A DNA stretch of 64,000 nt, from assembly GCA_036897095.1 (NCBI GenBank), contig JAYMSP010000021.1, positions 1 to 64,000 of the forward strand, in the 5' to 3' direction. Origin of the DNA: Plantago elongata (Eukaryota; Streptophyta; Magnoliopsida; Lamiales; Plantaginaceae). The position numbers and the translations under genes were made by a program. A model generated the notes under the pieces. The model saw only the letters and a list, made by a program, of their open reading frames with translations, did no database searches and had not been told where the DNA came from. Shown piece after piece: positions 37,601 to 46,384 of the stretch; the stretch's first letter is position 1, and every line of letters starts with the position of its first letter.

Positions 37601-37905
37601 GCCGATGCCTTAATAGGCATTCCAGTGCAGTGAAATGCAAAAGGCATGAGCACGTTCGCTCCCCTCAGTCTATGATAAGCAGCAGCAAACTCAAGCTTGG
37701 AGAGCGAGAAAGCATGGCCCAGGTGCAGATAACCATTCATGTATGGGAAGGGAAAGTTGCCGTAGAACTTCTCACCAGGTTTAGGCAACACCTCCTTCGA
37801 TTCAGCTTTGAACACATCACCTTCAGACCACCACTTCTGGACCTGAGACTCAATTTCCAGAAGGCGATCTCTCCGTGCAAAGCTTTTCTTGGCTTCTTCT
37901 GCCAT
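34660..37905 (-). CDS. LARS: Leucyl-tRNA synthetase, cytosolic
   Basis: A 1081-residue class Ia synthetase that charges tRNA-Leu in the cytosol; the length fits eukaryotic cytosolic LeuRS (about 1090). The HIGH signature is HLGH at residues 61-64 in YMNGYLHLGH, and KMSKS is at 715-719. The CP1 editing region shows the TLRPETMYGQTNCW motif near residue 300, and the C-terminal part has the eukaryote-type extension. The coding region has no intron, as I recall for the plant cytosolic gene. I chose the MAEEAKK ATG: upstream in-frame codons lack an ATG, and a CTTTTCTCT-type acceptor (TTTTAG at about 37934) ends a likely 5'UTR intron. The non-coding first exon and promoter lie at about 38740-39000 and belong to a module also found before two other genes in the window. 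No defects seen. Confidence 0.97.
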   Translation of the reverse strand: MAEEAKKSFARRDRLLEIESQVQKWWSEGDVFKAESKEVLPKPGEKFYGNFPFPYMNGYLHLGHAFSLSKLEFAAAYHRLRGANVLMPFAFHCTGMPIKASADKISREIEKFGNPPVFPLVEDESGAPEDKSKSESENQSQPGVFKGKKSKAVAKTGTVKYQWEIMQSFGLSDEEIARFTDPYHWLTFFPPLAVEDLKAFGLGCDWRRTFITTDINPYFDSFVRWQMRRLKATGKIVKALRYAVYSPLDGQPCADHDRASGEGVLPQEYTLIKMEVVSPFPPKMSVLEGKKVYLAAATLRPETMYGQTNCWVLPDGKYGAFEINDSDVFICTKRAALNLAYQKLSRVPESPTCLVELTGQDLIGLPLRSPLANRVIYTLPMLSVLTDKGTGIVTSVPSDSPDDYMALRDLQRKQPFRAKYDVKDEWVPLEIIPIIHHPDFGDKSAERICIDKKIQSQNERDKLDEAKKIIYKGGFYEGTMIIGEFAGMKVQEAKNLIRNKLLEMEQALVYSEPEKKVMSRSGDECVVALTDQWYISYGEPEWRKATEECLAGMNLYSEESRHGFEHTLSWLNQWACSRNFGLGTRIPWDEEFLVESLSDSTLYMAYYTVAHMLQGGDMYGRDKSGVKPEQLTDEVWNFLFVGGPYPESSDISSSVLNKMKQEFEYWYPFDLRVSGKDLIQNHLTFCLYNHTALMPQHHWPRGFRCNGHIMLNSEKMSKSTGNFRTLREAIQEFSADATRFSLADAGDGMDDANFVFDTANAAILRLTKEISWMEEVQAAESSLRSGPPDAYADRVFANAMNIAVNDTEKNYGDYMFREALKSGFYDLQAARDEYRLSCGSFGMNRDLLWRFMDVQTRLIAPICPHYAEYVWRELLRKDGYIVKVGWPKADSPDLTLQRANKYLQDTIVSMRKLLQKQMSGSKKGKPNPPSNAQIKLSRGLIFVNEQYDGWNKECLNILQRKFDVSTGTFAPDQEILAELQNSEIGRSGNFKQIQKLCMPFMRFKKDEVRAVGVQALDLKLPFGELEVLVENVELIKRQLGLENVEILSATDADANAKAGAHASVLKSNPPSPGSPTAIFFS

Positions 37906-37933
37906 CTCTTTACCACCAGCAAGCTCAGAGAAA

Positions 37934-38352
37934 CTAAAACAGCGAAGAAGGAAAATCAGATAACTTCTCAAAGATTACTATCCTGCATGCAATAGAAACA
38001 TCTGGCCACAACTTGAACAGCCAAAACACACTGCACACATATACACCGAAAGAGAGGTAGAAAGATCGAGTCAAGCAAGGAATCTAAGGCCCTTGAATAA
38101 CAATTTAGTCTAATTTCAATCACCTAACAATACAAAGCTCGTTTTTCATTTACAGAGATATTGAATCCAGCAATACAAATACACCAAAGAAAGAGGTTGC
38201 GTGAAAGAAATTTAAGCACCTATGCATCTCACTCAAAATCAGTTACCTCAACTTCAATATTTGTCTTATATTCCACACACATGAGTTTTACCTTGGAAAA
38301 TCGATAAAATCATAGCTTACCCTGTGAGACATTTCATTTTACAAACTACAGT

Positions 38353-38401
<49 letters not shown>

Positions 38402-38738
38402 ATAGCACCACCATCACTCTCAGTCAGACTCACAGAACCAATCTGACACTATCCTAGTTGATAAGATACAAAGCAATCCAAAACAGCATCAACAAGCACA
38501 GAACGACGAACATTCAGCTTAAATTGTCAATTAATTCACCTCTTCCAATCACATATCAGTCAAATTTCACACACCAGATTAAATTACCTCTATCAGACAT
38601 GAAACATATAATTTCTCTCACAATTGCACCACTATCAGACTCGATCCAACTCATAACGGAACTATAATATAGTCCAGATAATCACATAGAATTCCAAATC
38701 GAGAACAGACGAAACGAGGTGAAAACGAAAGCACAAAC
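37934..38738 (-). other. Predicted 5'UTR intron of LeuRS, with (CT)n(AC)n repeat
   Basis: Donor CAAG|GTTTGT at 38738-38737 and acceptor TTTTAG at about 37934 bracket an 805-base intron before the ATG. It contains a (CT)18 then (AC)5 microsatellite at 38355-38400. The first part of the intron belongs to the duplicated promoter module. Confidence 0.6.
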
Positions 38739-39078
38739 CTTGAGGTGAATCTGGTAAGCGATTTGGAGTGAGGATGGAATGCAAAACGCCACGTGAGCAG
38801 CAGCAGTTTACGCGATGAATCCGCCACCTAGGTCGACAGAAATCACCACCAAATGGGGTGGCGCTAGTCCGGATAATACTTGCAAATGGTGTAATCGACT
38901 GGCGGCGCCTTTTCACGGTCTTATATTCTTATGTGAAGTGAAGGGAAGGGAAGGTTTTGTTTTTGCAGGTCAAAATCGTGCTAGTTACAATACAACGACT
39001 TTAAACTTAAAACCAAATCGTGTATTATATTAATCAGATTTGTATTTTCGTAGAGTATATAATATAATTAACAAATTT
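38612..39078 (-). promoter_or_regulatory. Shared promoter/first-exon module, copy A (LeuRS)
   Basis: About 467 bases spanning the LeuRS promoter, non-coding first exon and start of the 5'UTR intron. It is nearly identical, in inverted orientation, to 53597-54078 upstream of the Pol III C11 gene. Shared landmarks in order are CTACGA.AATACAAATCTGA, GCACGATTTTGACCTGCAAA, CTTCCCTTCCCTTCACTTC, GTGAAAAGGCGCCGCCA, TATCCGGACTAGCGCCACCC, TGTCGACCTAGGTGGCGGA and the donor CACCTCAAG|GTTTGTGC. This copy keeps a G-box CACGTG at 38790-38795, which reads CACGCG in copy B. Confidence 0.85.
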
Positions 39079-39079
39079 G

Positions 39080-40358
39080 TTTTAAAATCATATGCATTAC
39101 ATGTTTTTAAATTCAGTCATCAAATGCCAATAATCAACTCATCAAAGAAGCACTTGGGCGTATTCCCGTAATACATTTTCATGTGGTGTTAATATTATAC
39201 AGTATTAAATTTAGGACGGTCAAAAAAATACTAACAAAATTTATATAAAATAATATATATATACACTGTTTGTTATTTTATGAATTTATATGTTATTAGA
39301 TTATGATTTATGACAATGAATGTGTTGGACTGCGTACTTTTATTTGTACACTATCAAGTTTAATTATTATTTTTTAATAACATATATAATTATCTTAAAG
39401 ATCTCGATCTCAGAAAAAAATTATCTTAAAGGTTGAAAATGATCGGGACTCAATCGAACTTTGATGAGCTCGGTAAAAACTACTGCATGCGTGAAGATTA
39501 CTATGCAACGTAAATGATAGTGAGAATAAATGCACATGAATTGTAAATGTTACTAAAAAATGAAATGTGATATTTATTGTGAGACGGAAGGAGTATTATT
39601 CGCAGGTTAACTCGAGTTGGCTCAACGCCATGTTTATAGCTTGAGACTAAATTCAACTTCAATATGTTTAACTATGTAGTTCAACTTTCCAACAATTTAT
39701 AATTTGAAAATTTTAAAGTCAAAGTCAAGTTTAACTCAAACAAATTACCAAACTCATGTTGAAATGAATTGTGGTGTGGGTAGATTTGATTAGTTAGTTA
39801 AGTAACTAGTTTGAAAAAATTATTATTGAAGCAGCTAGTAAAGTTTTCGAGCTGAGCATATCAATATCCAAAAACTCAACTCAATAATCTTATTCAAATA
39901 TAATTTTTACTTGGAGATGAATTTAAATTCGAACTAGCCAGCCACATACGCTCGGAGCTTACGTGGAACTGAGCTTGAATTACTAGCTCAAGAATAGGTA
40001 GATTGTTCATGTAAGCCTTACAGTAGTATTAAATTTGAACTGGTATACTCCAAAACGTTTCAAATACAAGTATTTCAATTCAAGTACATCAAGTGAGTTC
40101 GTAACATTAGATTAATTTAAGTACTCAAGGGTGAAAAATGAGATCAAACTGAAAGAAAAAGATTGTTTTATTCCATCAAATAGAGAACTTTATAACATAA
40201 TTTTCTCCTAAAAAACACGAAGAACGTATGAATCAATACGCTCTTGGTTCCAAACAAATGCAATCAATAAATGACAAATCTATCTAACTCAAGCAAACTG
40301 AAAGAAAATGCCTCAACAAAATCCTTTATTGTTGCTGCTCAATTGGGCTTCATATCAT
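39080..40358. other. Intergenic with decayed hAT-like and Stowaway remnants
   Basis: A lone Stowaway end (GAGACGGAAGGAGTA) at about 39580-39595 is followed by a stretch to about 39985 rich in ACTCGAGTTGGCTCA, GAGCTGAG and GAACTAGCC motifs, typical of decayed hAT-type internal repeats. From about 39990 onward the sequence resembles 44690-45050 (see the KIN duplication). No gene. Confidence 0.45.
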
Positions 40359-40809
40359 CTATTTGTTCATGCCAGTAGCATCCTTGACAGCATCAGCTGC
40401 TCCATGTGCCTTGGCCTGCATGGTGTCTCCAGCCTGAAACATCAACAATCGAAAATCATTACCTTCCTCCAATTACAATTGTGTACTCGTACGCAAGAGT
40501 AACTCAATTGGTTAAAGAGATCTTTCATGTACGTTTTTCGTGTATACAAAATAAACACGTGTTGAATTGAGGATATTACCGACTGGATGGAGTCCTTGGC
40601 AGATTGAGCAGCATCATGAGCCTTATCCATCATCTGGTTTCCCTTTTCCTACATCACATTGGAATAAATTGCGTTTAGCTCGTGAAATTTTTTTTTGGAA
40701 TTCATAATAATACAAAAGATGAGAAAGAAAAAGAAAAAAAAGAAGTAATCAATACCTGTGCCTGGCCCTTGGTCTCACCAGCCTGGAAGCTTGCTTTCTG
40801 GGAATCCAT
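40359..40809 (-). CDS. KIN/COR6.6-like small stress protein (copy 1)
   Basis: Three exons (40756-40809, 40580-40648, 40359-40433), all phase 0, encode 65 residues: MDSQKASFQAGETKGQAQ, EKGNQMMDKAHDAAQSAKDSIQS, AGDTMQAKAHGAADAVKDATGMNK. Length, the A-F-Q-A-G start, the alanine/lysine-rich amphipathic middle and the VKDATG(M)NK end match plant KIN1/KIN2/COR6.6-type cold- and ABA-induced, LEA-like proteins. It is hydrophilic, without Cys or Trp, and probably intrinsically disordered. A TATA box (TATAAAT) lies about 105 bases upstream. A close relative with the same three-exon structure lies at 45078-45551 on the same strand, with the MAK11-like gene between them. Induction by stress is family knowledge only. 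Confidence 0.88.
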
Positions 40810-40911
40810 GGTAATTGTGATTTGAAAAAACTCTTAAAAACTTGAAGATATTGATGAAGACTATGAAAATGCTTGTATTAATGATGAGTATTGAGGATTC
40901 AGGATTGTAGG

Positions 40912-40918
40912 ATTTATA
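40912..40918 (-). promoter_or_regulatory. TATA box of KIN-like copy 1
   Basis: TATAAAT on the minus strand within GCTATAAATCC, conserved in the paralogous promoter at 45650-45657. Confidence 0.6.
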
Positions 40919-41009
40919 GCATTTTAAGGATGTTTTACTCTTGACACCTGTTATTTAAAGTATGGTGTATAGACCATTTACCTAATTTAAGTAACTTTCT
41001 ATTTGTAGG

Positions 41010-41631
41010 AGAAGAGCTATTCAATGGCTATAAGCTTGGAAGCTGCCGTGAAATGAAGAGTTCTGTTTTTACAGAAACAAAGGATCATGTTTATTTATTC
41101 CTTATCAGGATGATGTTTTATTAATCACTTTTAATTATCCACCAGGATGTAATCAAACCAACATTATGTTCTATTGTTCTTAAACAAATATACAAGATGG
41201 TTTAACTTCAGTGTATGTGTTTATGATGGTTTATAATGTAAGATGGAGTTCAGTTACCATTGAAATAAAGATAAATATGTGAACAATCAATTGTATTATC
41301 GATTCAAATTACGCATACAAACAATAAATTTCATAATCTGTAAAAGCTTTGAAAAAAGTTCGGTATACTTGATTGGTCTTATGTGTAGCCACTATAACCT
41401 ACCAAGCTTTCACCCCTAACATCCAACAAGGCTAGCCAAGATGCATGTATATGGCAACAAAACTTTCCCTGATCTAAATCGGACCACTCCGTAGATAGTG
41501 AATTCACATATATAGCTGCAAAATTCTGGTTCTGTTTTTGGCATGTTAAAAGCTCAACTTCTGGTGTTCAAGAATCCAGAAATACCATAATCTCCATCCT
41601 TTAGAGTGAACATCTTTCGCTAGCTACACCA
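41010..41631. other. KIN-like promoter and MAK11 3' flank
   Basis: Intergenic AT-rich DNA between two same-strand genes; no additional feature supported. Confidence 0.5.
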
Positions 41632-43278
41632 TTATGCTTCCACAGCTGTTGCAGTATCCACATTCCGCTCAGCATATTCTAACCGCGGCCTTTTCAATGC
41701 TGTAACAGATGAAAAACAATGTATTGATATCAATTACATCAAAATCATGATGAAAATAGAAACTGAAAATACATAAACACTTTCGCATGTCCTGGAGTAA
41801 TCATTTGACTTGTAACATGCCGCATACAAAATTATATGCAACAAGGGTTCATGGTCTTCGTGGAAATAGGAGGGGAAAAAACAAAATTTAATAAATTCTC
41901 AGAGACCACACTACTTCAAGATAAAAGAATGGTCTCATATAGATAAGCTGAAAATACAGGGTGTCTTGACGTATATTACCAAATTATATGAATCTCCATC
42001 ATGTGTTGTTAAATTGAAATCCTAGGATTAAAAGATACACATACACACCTTTAAAGGATGAGCCAGCAAGGCAAGTCAGCCTGGACTGCGTCTTGACTTC
42101 AGATACTGGGTTTGGTTTCCCTGTATCAATCATCCGCACATCCCAAACACGAATTACCCCATCAGAGGAAGCAGAGGCCACTATATATGGATCCTCCTCC
42201 CCAACATCACCACTGCTTTTAGATAACACGACGATACCTTTCACACGGGTAGCGTGTGCATCTTCAATACAGTAAGCCACTTTCCCACTAGCTGTATCCC
42301 AAGCTGTGACATTCCTATCCTCTCCACCCGTGAACAATATTCCATTCTGCCGAAATAAATTAATAAACAAAGAAGTCACCTGCCTGCTTGGATCACAATA
42401 ACGAGATTGGTTTTTACATAGAGACTGTAGCTTATTTCAAACATAACCATCATTCTATCTGTTTCAAGCATTTAGAGAAGTTTTTAAACTCACATCCCCA
42501 GTTGAACGTAACGTGGTAGTAGTACAATATAGCACAAGCTGTATCTACTTTTATTTCTCACAATTTCGGGGTAGAATTTGTAACTATTACTAGTATAGCT
42601 ATTCAAGAATCAATGATGACAGAAACTTACCGCACCATTGGCAGTACAGAGGACTCGCTTTTGATTATCAAGCTCTAGAAGCAACTTTGCATCTTCAGAC
42701 CTATGGAGACTGATTTTATCATCAACAACCATGAAAAAGTTCTCGCCATCTTCATCGAACTGCACGATTGATGCCTCTTTACTCATCCTGCAATAGAAAC
42801 TTCTTCTTCCCCTAACCAAATCAACCATGGCTAAGAACTCATCATGGCCTACAGTGAGGGCCAACCTACCCGACGGATGCACACACATAGAGTTGATAGT
42901 CGTCTTGTGAACTTGCAGGCTCTTGAGATGGACAAAAGGGTCAGCATCATAGATGGAGACGGAACCTTCAGCATCGGCAGATATGAGATTTCGAGGGAAG
43001 GAGGAGATAGAGGGAGGAGAGTAGAAGGCAAGAGAGGTGATGGAGGAGGTGTGGTGGAGAGAGCCAATCTCCGAGGAGGTGGAAAGGTCATATATCTTGA
43101 GGGTGTCATCATTTCCGCCCGAGACGGCTGCTGAGCCGAAAACAGCTACAGCTTTGATGGTTGAGAGGTGGGAGGGGAAGGAAAAGAGTGGAGTCAAGGC
43201 AAGGGTATGGGAGTGTTTTCGGGATTTTAACTTGTAGCCCCATATGAACCGCTCGTAGGAACCAGCCACCAAACTCAT
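41632..43278 (-). CDS. MAK11/PAK1IP1-like WD40 ribosome-biogenesis protein
   Basis: Three exons, 42631-43278, 42049-42346 and 41632-41699, joined in phases 0 and 1, give 337 residues. It starts MSLVAGSYERFIWGYKL, as in p21-activated-kinase-interacting protein 1 homologues. WD-type repeats are visible at GNDDTLKIYDL, DAEGSVSIYDAD, GHDEFLAMVDL, GGEDRNVTAWDT and SSDGVIRVWDV, and the short basic C-terminal exon (ALKRPRLEYAERN) is typical. Yeast Mak11 and human PAK1IP1 act in 60S ribosomal subunit assembly in the nucleolus; the role here is inferred from the family. A 5'UTR intron is likely, from the donor CAAG|GTTTGT at about 43796 to an acceptor just before the ATG. Its first exon belongs to the promoter module shared with LeuRS and Pol III C11. 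A SINE sits in this leader intron. Confidence 0.9.
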
Positions 43279-43410
43279 TGCTGTAGCCTAGAAGCTCAAG
43301 AAATCAAAAACAAGGAGGCCAACTAAGAATACAGATAATGGAAAGCAGAAGCTGTGCTTGATAAGGAACTCTAGTTACATGAATGTTCAAATTAGAATGA
43401 AATTTGTTTG

Positions 43411-43492
43411 ACAACCACAACCCAGTAATACGCTTCCACTCCAACCAATTAGGTTGTGTTCGAGTCACCTTTACCTTTTCAAAAAAAAAAAA
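43411..43492 (+). mobile_element. Short SINE with 12-base target duplication
   Basis: An insert of about 82 bases ending in about 12 A residues is flanked by the perfect repeat GAAATTTGTTTG (43399-43410 and 43493-43504). It contains the B-box-like TGTGTTCGAGTCA. The part CTCCAACCAATTAGGTTGTG to the A-run aligns with the same region of the SINE at 3241-3335, so this looks like a shorter copy of that family. It lies in the predicted 5'UTR intron of the MAK11-like gene. Confidence 0.8.
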
Positions 43493-43744
43493 GAAATTTG
43501 TTTGCATTGTAATACAATACTACGAAAAGCTTTAATTAAAGCACACACAGGTCCAATCAAACAGATAGTGGTGTCTGGAAAATTTCTACTTAGGTTGAAA
43601 CTAGCTTAAATGCTTAATCCTACTCAAAATGCAGCAAGTGAGTTGATAGACAGGGATAATTAGAATGTAAGCATATCCTACAATCTATCTACAACAAGTG
43701 CTCAAACAAACAGTGTTGAAGTAGCGAATCTAGCAGAAACAGCT

Positions 43745-43935
43745 CCAATCAAACAAATGAATATCGACAAAGCGAGGTGAATGAAAAGTACAAACCTTGA
43801 GGTGACTCTGGTAAGCGATTTGGGGTGAGAAGCAGCAGTTTACGTGATGAAAAAGCGTAAATGGTGGACTCTACTCGAGTGGCGGCGCCTTTTCACTGGG
43901 AATTGAAGGGAAGGTATTGTAAGCTTGTCAAGATT
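43745..43935 (-). promoter_or_regulatory. Shared promoter/first-exon module, copy C (MAK11-like)
   Basis: A diverged and shorter relative of the modules at 38612-39078 and 53597-54078. Conserved islands are CTTCCCTTCAATT, GTGAAAAGGCGCCGCCACT, CACGTAAACTGCTGCTTCTC and CCAAATCGCTTACCAGAGTC, ending at the same donor CACCTCAAG|GTTTGT. The stretch between the GGCGCC motif and the ACTGCTGCT motif is much shorter than in A and B. Confidence 0.75.
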
Positions 43936-45077
43936 TTGGGTTTTCAGTATGTTGGGGAAATTTAATTTTGCCCCTCAAAGTTTCACCGTCTGTGATTTTA
44001 CCCGACAATTTAAAAATTGGTGCACATTTATCCTTTGAGTTTGTGTTTGTGCAATTTGCTGTGCAAAGTTCCTAACGTTTCGTGGATATGCATACAAATT
44101 GTCGTAAAATATAATAGGAACAAATTTGTTTTCAAAACTTATGAACTTAATAATTAATATCAAAACCAACCGATCAAAATTGTGATATGCACACAATTTT
44201 GTCTAAAAGGATTCATATGTTTTTAACTTATGACTTTGAATTCATTTATCATATATTTTTATTTTTTTATTATATATATTTTAAATAGAGTATGAGTACC
44301 TTTAAAATTACAATCGAGCCGAATACAATCAATTATTGCCCAATTTGATTGGTAAAAATTATAATGCCTAGAATCTATTAAGTTTGGCTTTATACTAGTT
44401 CTTCGGTTTTGATTCAAACTTCACGTCGACTTGAATATCTTCTACCAATCGACCTCATCACGCGAAGTTAAAGTCAAGCAAGGAAAGGCTTTTCGACCCA
44501 CCAGTAATAATAAAAAAAAAACAGAAGTATACGCGTTAGGTCGTCATATATCTCTATCTGCTGACAAAGCACGAAGAGTAATTGATCAAATTCGCGAACG
44601 TTCTTATGAGGAAACACTTATGATCTAGTTAAAATTGTAAACAATCAAATATCTAAAACTTAATAAAGTGTTACCAAAGTCGTTGCTCTACAAATTGGCA
44701 GATTGTTTGTAGTTCTGTTAGCCTTCAAGGTATGCCAGATCGATAACGTTTGAAAAAGCATTTCAATTCGAGGACATCAAGGGAGCTCGTAACAGTAGAG
44801 AATTAGTAGTATTTAACTGAAAAATTAAGATGCAAACAGAAAGAATTTCTTTTGTTTATTCCATCAAATAGAGAACTTTGTAACATGCTATTCTCCTAAA
44901 AAACACTAAGAACGCATGGATTAATACGCTCTTGGTTCCAAACAGAAGCAATCCAGGATTGCAATCAATAAATGAAAAATCCATCTAAAACTTCAAACAT
45001 AAGCAAACTGAAATACTTAAACTGCAGGAAAATGCAGCGAAAATCATTTATCGTTGAACTCAGCCGCTTCATATGAT
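43936..45077. other. Intergenic with plastid-DNA insert and duplicated KIN 3' flank
   Basis: AT-rich DNA with the rpl22-like plastid fragment at 44507-44626. From about 44690 the sequence is similar to 39990-40300, the 3' flank of the other KIN-like gene. No gene. Confidence 0.5.
44507..44626 (+). pseudogene. rpl22: Nuclear plastid DNA: 5' part of rpl22
   Basis: One frame reads [20 protein letters not shown] then [17 protein letters not shown], which is the N-terminal part of chloroplast ribosomal protein L22; the DNA has plastid-like codon use. Similarity stops abruptly after the Leu-Met-Ile codons and the rest of rpl22 is absent. It is a short transferred plastid fragment (NUPT), not a functional gene. 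The upstream A-run corresponds to the A-rich start of rpl22. Confidence 0.85.
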
Positions 45078-45551
45078 CTATTTGTTCATGCCAGTGGCAT
45101 CCTTGACAGCATCAGCTGCTTCATGAGCCTTGGCCTGCATGGTGTCTCCAGCCTGAAACATCGACAATCGAAAAATTATTACCCTCATCCAATTACAATT
45201 TGTCTACACGTACGAAGGGCAACTGATCAACATGGTTAAAGAGAATGACTTGTCCCCGGTCTATCAAGACTTGATCTTTCATTTACGTTTTTCGTCTATA
45301 CAAATTAAACACATATCGAATTGAAAATTTACCGACTGGATGGAGTCCTTGGCAGACTGAGCAGCATCATGAGCCTTATCCAGCATCTGGGTTCCCTTTT
45401 CCTACGTCACATTGGAATAAATTGCGTTTAGCCCGTGAACTTTTCTTTCGGAATTCATAATAATGCAGAAGATGAGGAAAAAAACACTAATCAATACCTG
45501 TGCCTGGCCCTTGGTCTCACCAGCCTGGAAGCTTGTTTTCTGGGAATCCAT
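45078..45551 (-). CDS. KIN/COR6.6-like small stress protein (copy 2)
   Basis: Three phase-0 exons (45498-45551, 45333-45401, 45078-45152) encode 65 residues nearly identical to the protein at 40359-40809. Visible differences are K-A to K-T at residue 6, GNQMMD to GTQMLD, and AHGAAD to AHEAAD. Introns, the TATA region (TATAAATA about 100 bases upstream) and the 3' flank are also similar, so a whole segment was duplicated, not just the coding part. Intron 2 is longer here by about 55 bases. The few changes are conservative, suggesting both proteins are maintained. Role as for the paralogue: a cold/ABA-type LEA-like protein, by family resemblance. Confidence 0.88.
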
Positions 45552-45649
45552 GGTAAATTGTGCTTTGAAAAACTTAAAAACTTGAAGAGATGATGAAGAC
45601 TATGGAAATGCTTGGGTTAGTGATGAGTATTGAGGCTTGAGGATTGTGG

Positions 45650-45657
45650 TATTTATA
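45650..45657 (-). promoter_or_regulatory. TATA box of KIN-like copy 2
   Basis: TATAAATA within GCTATAAATACC on the minus strand, at the same position as in the paralogue's promoter. Confidence 0.6.
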
Positions 45658-45949
45658 GCATTTTAAGGATGCTGTACTCTTTCCACCTGTCATTTAAAGT
45701 ATGGTGTGTGGATAATTTAACCAATTGCTATTTGTAGGAGAAGAGCTATTCAATGGCTTACAATTTATACATAGGCTTGGGAAGCTGTTGTAGAATGAAG
45801 ACCAGTTCTGTTTTCAGAGACAAACCAAGGGAACTGTCCTTTAATGGTGAGTGTATAAGTATTTACGAAATTTTTGAAAGTCCTGCAATATTATATATTA
45901 AACGTTGTGTGTAAATTATGCATTTTGTGTATTTGTAAATTGTGTAATA

Positions 45950-46178
45950 CTCCCTTCGTCCCGTTTATAACGAAACATTTATCACATCCACGCTTTTTAA
46001 GAAAAATATGTGGTATGTTATTAAGAATGAGTTTGAGATAGAAAAGTACATGTGGACTTAATAATATGTGGTTAAAAATGATTTGTATTTTGGGTTATTT
46101 ATATAAATGGAAAATTGATTCATTTTGGTAAGACATCCAAAACAAAAAATTGTTTCAATTCTAGTGGGATGGAGGAAT
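45950..46178. mobile_element. Stowaway-type MITE, 229 bases
   Basis: TA then CTCCCTTCGTCCCGTTTATAA at the left; GTGGGATGGAGGAAT then TA at the right. The ends are imperfect inverted repeats of Stowaway type. The interior differs from the 13041 copy, so it is a separate subfamily. It lies between KIN copy 2 and the PPR gene. Confidence 0.75.
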
Positions 46179-46384
46179 TATTGTACTTTATAGTAATTGT
46201 GCTGTTGAATCGTTTTGTGTAGGATTTTCCGGACTCTTATGGGAGTTTATCGGAAGTAAGTTAGAAGCGGATCTAAGTCTATATGTAATTTAGCATATAA
46301 CTAGGGGTCATTTTGTAAAATTTCCGAAAACAAAACAATGAAAACTGTTTTACCTGAAAAAGAATGTTCGGATGAAGCATTATC

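Noticed and set aside
40485-40545. tRNA-A-box-like stretch in intron 2 of the KIN-like genes (also about 45215-45290)
   Set aside because: CAATTGGTTAAAGAG resembles a SINE head, but there is no B-box, A-tail or target duplication.
44431-44628. Functional nuclear-transferred rpl22
   Set aside because: Only the N-terminal third is present, and there is no transit peptide or continuing frame.
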